Assembly (NCBI RefSeq): GCF_002995795.1
Contig: NZ_PVXN01000031.1
Span: forward strand, 1 to 64,000
Direction: 5' to 3'
DNA: 64,000 bases
Source: Clostridium thermopalmarium DSM 5974
Lineage (GTDB): Bacteria; Bacillota; Clostridia; Clostridiales; Clostridiaceae
Position numbers and translations under genes: made by a program. Positions 18,398-27,324 of the stretch are shown piece after piece. A model generated the notes under the pieces. It was not told the origin of the DNA. It worked only from the letters and a program-made list of their open reading frames with translations, and did no database searches. The stretch's first letter is position 1. Each line of letters opens with the position of its first letter.

Positions 18398-19186
18398 TTG
18401 AATATTAAGGAATATATAAGACCTTCAAGTTTAGATGAAGCATATGAAAAGCTAACTTCAAAGGAAAGAGCTGTAATTCTTGGTGGAGGAGGATACCTAA
18501 AGTTAGGAAATAAGGAAATAGAGAGAGCTATTGATATTTCAAACTTAGGCTTAGAGTTTATTAATGAAAAAGAGGATTCTATTGAAATAGGAGCAATGAC
18601 TACTTTAAGAGAAATAGAGATAAATAAAATAACAAATGAAAATTTTAATGGTATTTTAAGCGAGGCTGTAAAACCTATTTTAGGAGTGCAAATGAGGAAC
18701 ATATTTACTATAGGTGGAAGCGTATATGGAAGATATGGATTTTCAGATATAATTACAGCCTTATTAGCTTTAGATACTTATGTTGAACTTTATAAGGAAG
18801 GAAGAATGTCCCTAGAAAAGTTTTTAAATAGAGAACATAAGGAAAAGGACATTCTCACAAAGATAGTAATATTAAAAGATAATAGAAAAGCAAGTTTTAA
18901 AAGTTTAAGAAATACTAGTACGGATTTTGCTATTTTAAATGCAGCTGTATCAAGAGTTGAAAACAATTTTAAAGTGGTAGTAGGAGCAAGGCCGGGCATA
19001 GCTAAGCTATCAAAGGAAGCTGCGGAATACCTAAGTGTGGTTGAATTAAATGAGGAGAAGGCTGTTAAGGCTGGAGAAATTGCAGCTGATAGTTTAGAGT
19101 TTGGAAGCAATATAAGGGGATCAGCTGAATATAGAAAAGAAATTTGCAAGGTATTAGTAAAGCGTGGAATTTTGGAGGTGATATAG
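18398..19186 (+). CDS. molybdenum hydroxylase FAD subunit (first set)
   Basis: This 262-residue protein is the FAD-binding middle subunit of a xanthine-dehydrogenase-family enzyme (CoxM/XdhB type). It has the N-terminal FAD-binding fold with VILGGGGYLKLG near residue 27 and the NIFTIGGSVYGR loop near 105, followed by the CO_deh_flav_C-like domain. The usual TIGGN of the FAD loop is TIGGS here. The start is TTG after AAAGGAGCGAGG. Its stop overlaps the GTG of the next gene by one base, indicating coupled translation. It passes electrons from the Fe-S subunit to FAD and an external acceptor. Confidence 0.85.
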   Translation: MNIKEYIRPSSLDEAYEKLTSKERAVILGGGGYLKLGNKEIERAIDISNLGLEFINEKEDSIEIGAMTTLREIEINKITNENFNGILSEAVKPILGVQMRNIFTIGGSVYGRYGFSDIITALLALDTYVELYKEGRMSLEKFLNREHKEKDILTKIVILKDNRKASFKSLRNTSTDFAILNAAVSRVENNFKVVVGARPGIAKLSKEAAEYLSVVELNEEKAVKAGEIAADSLEFGSNIRGSAEYRKEICKVLVKRGILEVI

Positions 19187-19641
19187 TGAAGATTAATGTG
19201 AAAATAAATAATTGTAACAGAACTTTAGATGTAGAACCAGGAGATATGTTGGTTGATGTTTTAAGAAAGAATGGTTATCTAAGTGTAAAAAGAGCTTGTG
19301 ATACGGGTTCCTGTGGGACATGTACCATATTAATAGATGGAGAGCCTATAGCTTCTTGCTCATATTTAGCTGTAAGAGCAGAAGGTCACAGCATAACAAC
19401 CATAGAAGGGGCTCGTGAAGAAGCAGAAAAAATAGCTGAATATTTAAATGATGAAGGGGTTACTCAATGCGGATACTGTAGTCCAGGACTTGTTTTAAAT
19501 ATAATAGCTATGAAAAATCATTTGAAGAATCTTACAGAGGATGAGATTAAACATTATTTGGCTGGGAATCTATGTAGATGTACAGGATATTTGGGACAAT
19601 TAAGAGCTATAAAAAAGTATTTACAGGAGGTGGAAAGATGA
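19186..19641 (+). CDS. molybdenum hydroxylase [2Fe-2S] subunit (first set)
   Basis: The 151-residue small subunit contains the plant-type ferredoxin motif CDTGSCGTCTILIDGEPIASC and the helical second cluster with QCGYCSPG and LCRCTGY, both complete. It carries electrons from the Mo centre to the FAD subunit. GTG 19186 is chosen as start because it overlaps the previous stop and follows GGAGGTGATA; a longer frame from 19144 is not supported. Its stop overlaps the ATG of the catalytic subunit (ATGA). Confidence 0.92.
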   Translation: MKINVKINNCNRTLDVEPGDMLVDVLRKNGYLSVKRACDTGSCGTCTILIDGEPIASCSYLAVRAEGHSITTIEGAREEAEKIAEYLNDEGVTQCGYCSPGLVLNIIAMKNHLKNLTEDEIKHYLAGNLCRCTGYLGQLRAIKKYLQEVER

Positions 19642-21950
19642 GAGAAGTAAATAAGTCTATTCCAAAGATAGATGGAATAGGATTGGTGAATGGGAAACCA
19701 GCTTATACTGATGATATTGCACCTCAAAACTCTCTAATAGTAAAGGTGCTAAGAAGCCCTCATGCTTTTGCAAAAATAAAGAATATAAACACTGAGGAAG
19801 CAGAAAAATTAACTGGAGTAGAATGTGTTTTAACATATAAAAATGTTCCAAGAAATATAGTTACAAGAGCGGGACAAGGTTATCCAGAACCATCTCCTCA
19901 TGATAAGTTCATATTAGATGAATATGTTAGATATGTAGGAGATGAAGTTGCTGCTGTGGCTGCAATAGATGAGAAAACAGCAGAAAAAGCTTTAAAACTT
20001 ATAAAGGTGGAATATGAGGTTTTAGAGCCAGTTTTAGACTTTGAGAAAGCAGTAGACAATAAAACAATTATCCATCCAGAACCAGAAGCACATGAAATGT
20101 TTCCAATAGGCTTTGATCCTAAGAGAAATATTGCTGCTGAATATCATATGCATGTTGGAGATGTGGATGAGGTTTTAAGTAAATGCGACTGTGTAGTTAG
20201 AAGCACTTATTATACTCAAGCTCAGTCTCATGTAGCAATGGAACCTCATACATCATCAGCTTATGTAGATATATATGGAAGAGTTAATATAATAAGTTCA
20301 ACTCAAACTCCATTCCATGTTAGAAGAATAGTTGCTGAAGCTTTAGGTCTTCCAATAGAAAAAATACGTGTAGTTAAACCAAGAATTGGAGGAGGATATG
20401 GTGGAAAGCAAGCACTTCACGGAGAATTCCTAGTATCTTTAGTAGCTCTTAGAACAGGAAAGCCAGCAAAACTTGTATACACTAGAAATGAAGTGTTTGA
20501 ATCAACTTACTGCAGACATGCTATGAGATTTAACGTAGCTATTGGCTCAGATAAGGAAGGAAATATTAAAGCAATAGATATGGATTTACTATCAAATACA
20601 GGAGCTTATGGAGAACATGCTCTAACAGTTTTCATGGTATCAGGATCAAAGACACTTCCTCTATATAATAAAGTAGAGGCTGTAAGATTTGGAGGAAAGA
20701 CAGTATATACAAATTTGACTCCAGCAGGAGCTTATAGAGGTTATGGTGCAATACAAGGAAATTTCGCTTTAGAATCTGCTATAGATGAATTAGCAGCAAA
20801 ACTTGGAATGGACCCAGTTGAATTAAGAAAAAAGAACATGATAGGTCAAGGAGAAACCTCTCCAATATTTAAGATAATGGGAGAAGGTACAGAAGGGGTA
20901 GACATGATTATTGAAAGCTGCAAACTTGATAAGTGTTTAGAAAGAGCAATGGAAATATCAGGCTGGAGGGAAAAATATCCTAGAAAAGAAGTTTCTAAAG
21001 GAAAGGTTCGTGGAATTGGATCCGCTATAGCAATGCAGGGGTCAGGTATACCATATATAGATATGGGATCTGCCATAATTAAATTAAATGACCAAGGCTT
21101 CTTTAACCTATTAGTAGGAGCTACAGACATAGGTACAGGAAGTGATACTGTGCTTGCTCAAATTGCAGCAGAAGCTTTAGGAGTTCCAACAAGTAAAATT
21201 GTTGTATATTCATCAGATACAGATTTAACGCCTTTTGACTGTGGGGCATATGCATCAAGTACAACTTATGTATCAGGAAATGCTGTAAGGAAAACTGCCT
21301 TAAAAATGAAAGAAATGATAGAAGAGCAAGGAGCAATAAGACTAGGTGTAACTAAATATGATGTCCTATTTGATGGAGAGAATATAAAAACTAAGGATGG
21401 GACTAAGAGCATATCCTTAAAGGACTTATCAACAGAATTATATTACAACAATAATCAAAAACAATTGGTAGCTTGTGAATCTTACTTTGGAAAGGTATCT
21501 CCTCCACCATTTATGGGAGGTTTTGCTGAGGTAGAGGTTGACTTAGAAACTGGTAAGGTAGATTTATTAGACTATACAGCAGTAGTTGATTGCGGAACTA
21601 CTTTAAATCCAAACCTTGCTCGTATTCAAGTTGAAGGAGGACTTCTTCAAGGAATTGGTATGGCAATGTTTGAGGATGCACAGTATAACAAAAAAGGTAA
21701 GCTTATGAACAATAGCCTTATGAATTATAAAATTCCAACAAGAAAGGATATTAAGAATTTTAATGTAGAGTTTGTTGAAAGCTATGAACCTTCAGGACCT
21801 TATGGCGCTAAATCCGTTGGGGAAATAGGAATAGATACACCACCAGCAGCAATAGCAAATGCAATTTATAATGCTACTGGCGTTAGAATAAGAGAATTAC
21901 CTATAACACCTGAAAAGGTACTTAAGGGATTAAAAGAACTAAATAAATAG
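19638..21950 (+). CDS. molybdenum hydroxylase catalytic subunit (first set)
   Basis: The 770-residue molybdopterin-binding subunit of the xanthine dehydrogenase family has the a/b-hammerhead N-terminal domain and the Mo-binding domains. Key segments are RIGGGYGGKQ near residue 252, AYRGYGAIQG near 365 (with the arginine that positions purines in xanthine dehydrogenase), YASSTTYVSGN near 535, and KSVGEIGIDTPPAA near 730 with the predicted catalytic glutamate. It should hydroxylate or, in reverse, reduce a purine such as xanthine/urate. Whether it holds selenium cannot be told; no in-frame TGA is used. ATG 19638 follows GGAGGTGG. Confidence 0.88.
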   Translation: MREVNKSIPKIDGIGLVNGKPAYTDDIAPQNSLIVKVLRSPHAFAKIKNINTEEAEKLTGVECVLTYKNVPRNIVTRAGQGYPEPSPHDKFILDEYVRYVGDEVAAVAAIDEKTAEKALKLIKVEYEVLEPVLDFEKAVDNKTIIHPEPEAHEMFPIGFDPKRNIAAEYHMHVGDVDEVLSKCDCVVRSTYYTQAQSHVAMEPHTSSAYVDIYGRVNIISSTQTPFHVRRIVAEALGLPIEKIRVVKPRIGGGYGGKQALHGEFLVSLVALRTGKPAKLVYTRNEVFESTYCRHAMRFNVAIGSDKEGNIKAIDMDLLSNTGAYGEHALTVFMVSGSKTLPLYNKVEAVRFGGKTVYTNLTPAGAYRGYGAIQGNFALESAIDELAAKLGMDPVELRKKNMIGQGETSPIFKIMGEGTEGVDMIIESCKLDKCLERAMEISGWREKYPRKEVSKGKVRGIGSAIAMQGSGIPYIDMGSAIIKLNDQGFFNLLVGATDIGTGSDTVLAQIAAEALGVPTSKIVVYSSDTDLTPFDCGAYASSTTYVSGNAVRKTALKMKEMIEEQGAIRLGVTKYDVLFDGENIKTKDGTKSISLKDLSTELYYNNNQKQLVACESYFGKVSPPPFMGGFAEVEVDLETGKVDLLDYTAVVDCGTTLNPNLARIQVEGGLLQGIGMAMFEDAQYNKKGKLMNNSLMNYKIPTRKDIKNFNVEFVESYEPSGPYGAKSVGEIGIDTPPAAIANAIYNATGVRIRELPITPEKVLKGLKELNK

Positions 21951-21960
21951 AAATTTTAAA

Positions 21961-21988
21961 GCTGGTATAAGCAAATGCTTGTACCAGC
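21961..21988 (+). other. intercistronic hairpin before mocA
   Basis: A 13-bp stem (GCTGGTATAAGCA / TGCTTGTACCAGC, one G-T pair) with a 2-base loop lies between the catalytic subunit gene and mocA. No T-run follows, so it is more likely an mRNA stability or processing element than a terminator. Confidence 0.65.
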
Positions 21989-22017
21989 TAAAGTGTCATA
22001 TAGATGGGAGGATATTT

Positions 22018-22584
22018 ATGTTAATAGAGGCAGTGATTTTAGCAGCAGGTTTTTCTTCTAGAGCTAAGAGCTACAAGATGACTCTAAAAGTAAGAGAAAA
22101 GACGGTTATTGAGAGAGCTATTGAAAGTATGTTAAATGTGTCTTCAAGAGTTATAGTAGTTGGAGGATATAAAATTGAAAAATTAAAGCCTATTATAAAT
22201 AGATATAAAAATGTAGAGCTCATATTTAATGAAAATTTTCAGGAAGGAATGTTTAGTTCAGTAAAAAAAGGTTTTTCTCATATAAAAGGAGATTCATTTT
22301 TCTTCATGCCTGGAGATTATCCTCTCATTGATGATAAGGTATGCTTAAAACTTTTGAAGCATAGAGAGAATGAAATAGTGATTCCAACATACAATGGGAA
22401 AAAAGGACATCCCATACTTATGAAATCCTATTTAGCAAAAGAGCTATTACAAAGCTCTAAATATTCTAATTTAAGAGAGTTTATAAATACCAAAAAGCCA
22501 ATTTTTATTCCTGTAGAGAATGAAGGAATATTACTTGATATTGACACCATGGAAGATTATAAAAGGATTTTAGCACTGAGCTAA
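22018..22584 (+). CDS. mocA: MocA-type molybdenum cofactor cytidylyltransferase
   Basis: The 188-residue MobA-like nucleotidyltransferase starts with the signature AVILAAGFSSRAKSYKMTLK, followed by MPGDYPLIDD near residue 98 and GHPILM near 128. The family adds CMP to molybdopterin to make the MCD form used by xanthine-dehydrogenase-type enzymes. Position between two hydroxylase gene sets supports that role. ATG 22018 follows GGGAGGAT; the frame is open further upstream to 21979 but across the hairpin. Confidence 0.85.
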   Translation: MLIEAVILAAGFSSRAKSYKMTLKVREKTVIERAIESMLNVSSRVIVVGGYKIEKLKPIINRYKNVELIFNENFQEGMFSSVKKGFSHIKGDSFFFMPGDYPLIDDKVCLKLLKHRENEIVIPTYNGKKGHPILMKSYLAKELLQSSKYSNLREFINTKKPIFIPVENEGILLDIDTMEDYKRILALS

Positions 22585-22605
22585 GTTTTAAGGAGGTGCA
22601 GCTAA

Positions 22606-24759
22606 ATGTTTGAAAACTGTAGTATCAGTAAACCTGTAAGAAGAATTGATGTGCCAGACAAGATTGCAGGAAAAGCAAAGTATATTGCTGACTATCGCAT
22701 AGATGGGATGCTTTATGCTAAAACTTTAAGATCAACGGAAGCAAGAGCAAGAATTATAGAAGTTAAATATCCAGAACTGCCTAAAGGATATTATATAGTA
22801 GATAAAAATGATGTACCAGGAAAGAATTTGGTAAAGATTATTATAGATGATCAACCTTTCTTTGCAGATGGAATTGTCAATTATATTGGAGAACCTATAG
22901 CTTTAGTTGTAGGTCCAGATAAAAAGGAAATACTAAATATTATTTCTAAAATAGAAGTAAAGTATGAAAAAATGGATCCTATACTTTCAATCGAAGAAGG
23001 ATTAGATGGGTCTAAAGAACCTATTTACGGAGAAAATAACTGCTTTGCAGATTATAAATATAGTAAAGGAAATATTGAAGAAGCAAAAAAGAAGAGTAAA
23101 TATGTTATAGAAGGAGAGTATGAAACAGGATATCAAGAACAACTTTATTTAGAGCCCCAGGGAGTAATAGCTGAATACAAAAATGACAAGGTTACCATAT
23201 ATGGTTCTATGCAGTGTCCATATTATGTAAAGGGTGCAGTGGAGCAGTGCTTAGGATTTGAAGAAGACAAGGTGCAAATTATACAAGCTGTTACTGGAGG
23301 GGGATTTGGAGGAAAGGAAGACTATCCTTCATTGTTAGCAGGGCAAGCAGCTTGTGCAGCTGTAAAGACTAAGAAACCTGTTCAGTTAATATTAGACAGA
23401 GATGAAGATTTAGAGGTAACTCCTAAAAGACATCCTTCTAAAATAAAGATAACAAGCTATATTGATGAAAACTATAAAATTTTAGGCTCGGAAGTAGATA
23501 TTAAATTAGACAGTGGAGCTTATTCAGGACTATCAAATGTAGTCTTACAAAGAGCTATGTTTGCAGCTATAGGAGTATATAATGTAGAAAATGTATTTGT
23601 TAAGGGCAAAACAGTAGCTACTAACACTGTTGTAAATGGAGCATTTAGAGGCTTTGGTGCACCTCAGGCAGTGTTTGCAGTAGAGATGCACATGGAACAT
23701 ATAGCAAAAGAATTAGGTATAGATCCCTTAGAATTAAAGCGAAAGAATCTAATAAAAACAGGAGACAAATCTTCAACGGGAGGAACCTTTAGAGATAGGG
23801 TTCGCATTGAAGAAATGCTTGATAGAGTAATTGAAATGTCATCTTATACAGAAAAACTTGAGAAATTTGAGGAAGAAAGAAAAGAAGGAAAATTAAAAGG
23901 AATAGGTCTTAGTTTATTCTTTCACGGAGGAGGCTTTACAGGGAGCGGTGAGAGAGACACTATAAAGGCCAAAGTAAAGCTAGTTAAATATCCAAATGGA
24001 ATGGTAGAAATTCTTATATCTAATGTGGAAATGGGACAAGGAACTCAGACAGTTTTAAGAAAAATAGTAGCTCATACTTTAGGAATTCCTCTTGAGAAGA
24101 TTATATATAATAATCCAGATACAGATAGGGTTCCAAATTCAGGACCTACTGTAGCTTCAAGAACTACAGTAATTGTAGGAAAACTATTAGAGGATGCAGC
24201 AGAGAAGTTGAAAGATAAGTGGAATGAAGAAGGTACTGTAGAAATAGTAACTCAATACAAGCATCCAGAAGGATTTTTATGGGATGATGATAATTTTGTA
24301 GGAGATGCTTATAATTCCTATTCTTGGGGAGTAAATGCAGTAGAAGTAGAATTAGATCCGATAACCTATGAACCTACCATTAAAGGAGTTTGGGCTGTTT
24401 TTGATATTGGAAATCCTATGGATGAGAGAATAGTAAAAGGACAAATTGAAGGTGGAATACTTCAAGGCTTAGGATATGGCGGTATGGAGGTTATGGAAAG
24501 AAAGAATGGAAAGCTTATGCAAAGAAGCAATACAGATTATATAATTCCAACTTCTAAGGATGCTCCAAGAATAGTAAGTGAGCTTATATGTGAACCATAT
24601 GAAAATGGACCATTTGGAGCTAAAGGATTAGGAGAACTTACATTAGTAGGCTCAGGAACGGCTTATGCTTTAGCAATAGAAAATGCCACTAAAGTACAAA
24701 TTAATAAGCTTCCTGTAAGACCAGAGCATTTGATGGAGGTGATGCATGGTGGAAAATAG
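22606..24759 (+). CDS. molybdenum hydroxylase catalytic subunit (second set)
   Basis: This 717-residue catalytic subunit of the xanthine dehydrogenase family is clearly divergent from the one at 19638. Its motifs are TGGGFGGKEDYPS near residue 227, AFRGFGAPQAV near 345 with the substrate-positioning arginine, and FGAKGLGELTLVG near 670 with the predicted catalytic glutamate. The GGGFGGKE form with a glutamate near the Mo site resembles classical purine-oxidising enzymes more than the first set, which has GGYGGKQ. One set may act on xanthine/hypoxanthine and the other on urate or another heterocycle. ATG 22606 follows AGGAGGTG. The 3' end overlaps the next gene. Confidence 0.87.
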   Translation: MFENCSISKPVRRIDVPDKIAGKAKYIADYRIDGMLYAKTLRSTEARARIIEVKYPELPKGYYIVDKNDVPGKNLVKIIIDDQPFFADGIVNYIGEPIALVVGPDKKEILNIISKIEVKYEKMDPILSIEEGLDGSKEPIYGENNCFADYKYSKGNIEEAKKKSKYVIEGEYETGYQEQLYLEPQGVIAEYKNDKVTIYGSMQCPYYVKGAVEQCLGFEEDKVQIIQAVTGGGFGGKEDYPSLLAGQAACAAVKTKKPVQLILDRDEDLEVTPKRHPSKIKITSYIDENYKILGSEVDIKLDSGAYSGLSNVVLQRAMFAAIGVYNVENVFVKGKTVATNTVVNGAFRGFGAPQAVFAVEMHMEHIAKELGIDPLELKRKNLIKTGDKSSTGGTFRDRVRIEEMLDRVIEMSSYTEKLEKFEEERKEGKLKGIGLSLFFHGGGFTGSGERDTIKAKVKLVKYPNGMVEILISNVEMGQGTQTVLRKIVAHTLGIPLEKIIYNNPDTDRVPNSGPTVASRTTVIVGKLLEDAAEKLKDKWNEEGTVEIVTQYKHPEGFLWDDDNFVGDAYNSYSWGVNAVEVELDPITYEPTIKGVWAVFDIGNPMDERIVKGQIEGGILQGLGYGGMEVMERKNGKLMQRSNTDYIIPTSKDAPRIVSELICEPYENGPFGAKGLGELTLVGSGTAYALAIENATKVQINKLPVRPEHLMEVMHGGK

Positions 24760-25225
24760 TATAAAGTTAAGGTTAAATTTTGAAGAAGTTGAAATTAAAG
24801 TTAATCCATTAAAAAGGCTGCTAGATGTATTAAGAGAAGATTTAGGTTTAATAGGACCTAAAGAAGGCTGCGGAGAAGGAGAGTGTGGTGCTTGCAGTGT
24901 ACTCATAGAAGGAAAGCTTGTAAATTCATGTATGGTTCCTATAGGTATATTAGAAGGAAAAGAAATTATAACTATAGAGGGACTTCAAAAGACAAAAACC
25001 TATGACATATTAAAAGAAAGCTATGAGGAAGCTGGAGCTGTTCAGTGTGGTTTTTGTACTCCTGGTATGATAATGGCTACAGAGGCTTTGCTTAGAAAAC
25101 ATCCTAATCCTACTGAAGAGCAGATAAGGGAAGGTATTTCAGGCAATTTATGTAGATGCACAGGATATAATATGATAATAGATGCTGTAAAAATAGCAGC
25201 GAAAAGAGGTGAAGGACTATGGTAG
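24746..25225 (+). CDS. molybdenum hydroxylase [2Fe-2S] subunit (second set)
   Basis: The 159-residue subunit has the first cluster as GCGEGECGACSVLIEG with a fourth cysteine in VNSC, and the second as QCGFCTPG and LCRCTGY. All eight cluster cysteines are present. ATG 24746 lies six bases after GGAGG and overlaps the end of the catalytic gene by 14 bases; GTG 24749 is the next possible start. Gene order here (Mo, Fe-S, FAD) is the reverse of the first set. Confidence 0.92.
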   Translation: MVENSIKLRLNFEEVEIKVNPLKRLLDVLREDLGLIGPKEGCGEGECGACSVLIEGKLVNSCMVPIGILEGKEIITIEGLQKTKTYDILKESYEEAGAVQCGFCTPGMIMATEALLRKHPNPTEEQIREGISGNLCRCTGYNMIIDAVKIAAKRGEGLW

Positions 25226-26061
25226 GAGTATATAGGCCTAAAACCTTAAAAGAAGCATTAGAGATTATAGATAAGGAAGAGTGTATAATCTTCTCAGGTG
25301 GCACAGACCTAATGGTAAAGAATAAAAAGTGGTCGGGAGTAGAACCAGGATTTACGAATCCTGTAGTATTCATAAGTGATTTAAAAGAACTAAAGAAAAT
25401 AGAAAAGGAACACAATACATTAAGACTTGGAGCAGCTTGCACTTGCTGTGAGATTGCAGAAAGTAGCCTAGTTCCAGATTATTTTAAGGAAGTATTTTTG
25501 AATATGGCATCTCCTGCTATAAGGAATATAGCAACAGTAGGTGGAAATATATGCAACGCATCTCCAGCAGGAGATAGCCTGCCTCTTTTATATGCTTTAG
25601 AAGCAAAGTTAATACTTGAAAGTGTTAATGGAGAAAGAAAAGTACCAATACAAAAGTTTATTTTAGGTCCAGGTAAAAATGACATTAAGGAAAATGAAAT
25701 TTTAAGAGAAATAGAAATAGACATAGGCGATTTTAATAAGTTTTGCTATAAAAAGGTAGGCACTAGAAAGTCGATTGCACTTTCTAAAGTGTCTTTCATG
25801 GGCTTAGCAAAGGTTGACAAAGGTAAAATAGAAGATATAAGAATTGCATTTGGAGCATGTGGCCCTAAAGTTATTAAAGATAAGACTGCTGAAAGTTGGA
25901 TAATTAAAATAAATTCAATAAATAATAATGAACTAAATTATGCTAAAAAGATATATTCAAAGCTTATAACTCCTATAGATGATCAAAGGTCTACTGCTGA
26001 TTACAGAAAGAATGTTTGTTTGAGAATATTAGAAGATTTTTTAATTACTCTAAATAAATAA
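25219..26061 (+). CDS. molybdenum hydroxylase FAD subunit (second set)
   Basis: The 280-residue protein is a CoxM/XdhB-type FAD subunit. It has FSGGTDLMVKNK near residue 24, and PAIRNIATVGGNICNASPAGDS near 95-115, the complete FAD-binding loop including TVGGN. It overlaps the Fe-S gene by seven bases and ends the long ssnA operon. A hairpin terminator follows. Confidence 0.9.
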   Translation: MVGVYRPKTLKEALEIIDKEECIIFSGGTDLMVKNKKWSGVEPGFTNPVVFISDLKELKKIEKEHNTLRLGAACTCCEIAESSLVPDYFKEVFLNMASPAIRNIATVGGNICNASPAGDSLPLLYALEAKLILESVNGERKVPIQKFILGPGKNDIKENEILREIEIDIGDFNKFCYKKVGTRKSIALSKVSFMGLAKVDKGKIEDIRIAFGACGPKVIKDKTAESWIIKINSINNNELNYAKKIYSKLITPIDDQRSTADYRKNVCLRILEDFLITLNK

Positions 26062-26071
26062 AAAATTAGTT

Positions 26072-26120
26072 ATTGCAAAAAGTATTTATGCTTATTATGG
26101 GTATAAGTACTTTTTGTAAT
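26072..26120 (+). terminator. terminator of the ssnA-xdh operon
   Basis: A 20-base arm beginning ATTGCAAAAAGTA pairs with an arm ending TACTTTTTGTAAT, with several G-T pairs and a 9-base loop. A T-containing stretch follows. It lies just after the last subunit gene. Confidence 0.7.
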
Positions 26121-26213
26121 ATTTAACATGGTAATAAAAATGATATATAAAGTTTAATAAGAAAGTACAATAAGATTATAGAAAAATATACTTATAAAGG
26201 GGGATACTCACTT

Positions 26214-27032
26214 ATGTTAGATATATATAAAGAGATATATGAGTTAAGACAAAAAAATGAGGATGCTGTTCTTGTAACAGTTGTAGAAAGAAAGGGACAT
26301 GGTCCAGCAAATGTTGGCAAAAAACTTCTTTTGTATAAAAATGGAGAAGTAAAGGGTACTGTAGGTGGTGGAGAACTAGAGTACTTAGCTATTGAAAAAG
26401 CTAAAGAAGTTATGAAAGAAAAGAAGCATGATATAGTTAGATATGATTTTACAGGTATGAATGTGACTAAAGCAGATGTTAGCATAGATATGATATGTGG
26501 TGGTTTGGTAACATTATATTATGAATACATACAATGCAGTCCTAAAATATATATATTAGGGGCAGGTCATGTAGGAATGGCCTTATCTGATGTACTAGCA
26601 GATTTAGATTATAAGACTATTGTAATAGAAGATAGGAAAGATATAGCAGATACCGTAGACAAAAGGCATGAAGTAATAGTTGGTGATTATGAGGAAGTAA
26701 TAAATGGACTTGAAATTACAGGAGATGACTATGTGGTAGTAGCTGGATACACTCATGAAATAGAGTATAGGATATTAAAAGCCTTATTTAAAAAGGATTG
26801 TCTTCCTAAATATATTGGACTTTTAGCATCAGAAAGAAAAGCTAGGATAATGCTTGGAAAATTAAAAGAAGAAATATCCAAAGATTTAGACTTTAGTAGT
26901 GTATATGCTCCTGTTGGATTAAACATAGGTGGAGATACTCCAAAAGAAATAGCCTTATCTATACTTGCAGAGATACAATCCATTAGATATAAAAAAGAAT
27001 CAACAGGACACTTGACTAAGGATTGGAGATAA
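26214..27032 (+). CDS. XdhC/CoxI family maturation factor
   Basis: The 272-residue protein has an N-terminal XdhC_CoxI domain (GHGPANVGKKLLL and GTVGGGELE near residues 29-62) and a C-terminal Rossmann domain (YILGAGHVGMALS near 112). The family binds molybdenum cofactor, aids its sulfuration and inserts it into xanthine-dehydrogenase-type enzymes. It stands alone between the xdh terminator and the hydantoinase promoter. A GGGGG-containing site precedes the ATG at a rather long spacing. No selenium-specific partner (YqeB/YqeC type) is visible nearby. Confidence 0.88.
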   Translation: MLDIYKEIYELRQKNEDAVLVTVVERKGHGPANVGKKLLLYKNGEVKGTVGGGELEYLAIEKAKEVMKEKKHDIVRYDFTGMNVTKADVSIDMICGGLVTLYYEYIQCSPKIYILGAGHVGMALSDVLADLDYKTIVIEDRKDIADTVDKRHEVIVGDYEEVINGLEITGDDYVVVAGYTHEIEYRILKALFKKDCLPKYIGLLASERKARIMLGKLKEEISKDLDFSSVYAPVGLNIGGDTPKEIALSILAEIQSIRYKKESTGHLTKDWR

Positions 27033-27046
27033 GTTGAAAAGAATAA

Positions 27047-27150
27047 TTATCAAAATGATACTAAGGCTATAAGTAAGGAGTTATATGGGATGATGAAACA
27101 AATAAAGTAATATTTAGTTATCAATTTGATAGAAGTTATCAAATTGATAA
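27047..27150. promoter_or_regulatory. upstream activating sites of the hydantoinase operon
   Basis: Palindromes are at 27047-27061 (TTATCAAAATGATAC), 27118-27132 (TTATCAATTTGATAG) and 27136-27150 (TTATCAAATTGATAA, perfect). The last two are centred 18 bp apart. They lie about 140-240 bases upstream of the expected start. The 292-base gap holds no gene. Confidence 0.78.
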
Positions 27151-27260
27151 CTATTTTTTATATACAGTAACAAGTTATAACTCTTAATTAATAAAAAATT
27201 TATGAGTTAAAATAATATGATATGATTGCCAATCGGTATATTCGTAATATTCATAGAAAT

Positions 27261-27276
27261 TTGGCATAAATAATGC
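27261..27276 (+). promoter_or_regulatory. sigma-54 promoter of the hydantoinase operon
   Basis: TTGGCATAAATAATGC has GG at 27263-27264 and GC at 27275-27276, spaced by 10 bases. It is identical to the ssnA promoter across 18 bases. Expected start is near 27288. Confidence 0.87.
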
Positions 27277-27324
27277 TATGTGTAATTCACAGAAAGTATC
27301 CTTATAGGAAATGAGGTAATATAG

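Noticed and set aside
26131-26145. Palindrome-like site upstream of the XdhC-type gene
   Set aside because: It differs from the palindrome at three or more positions in the left half and no sigma-54 promoter follows.
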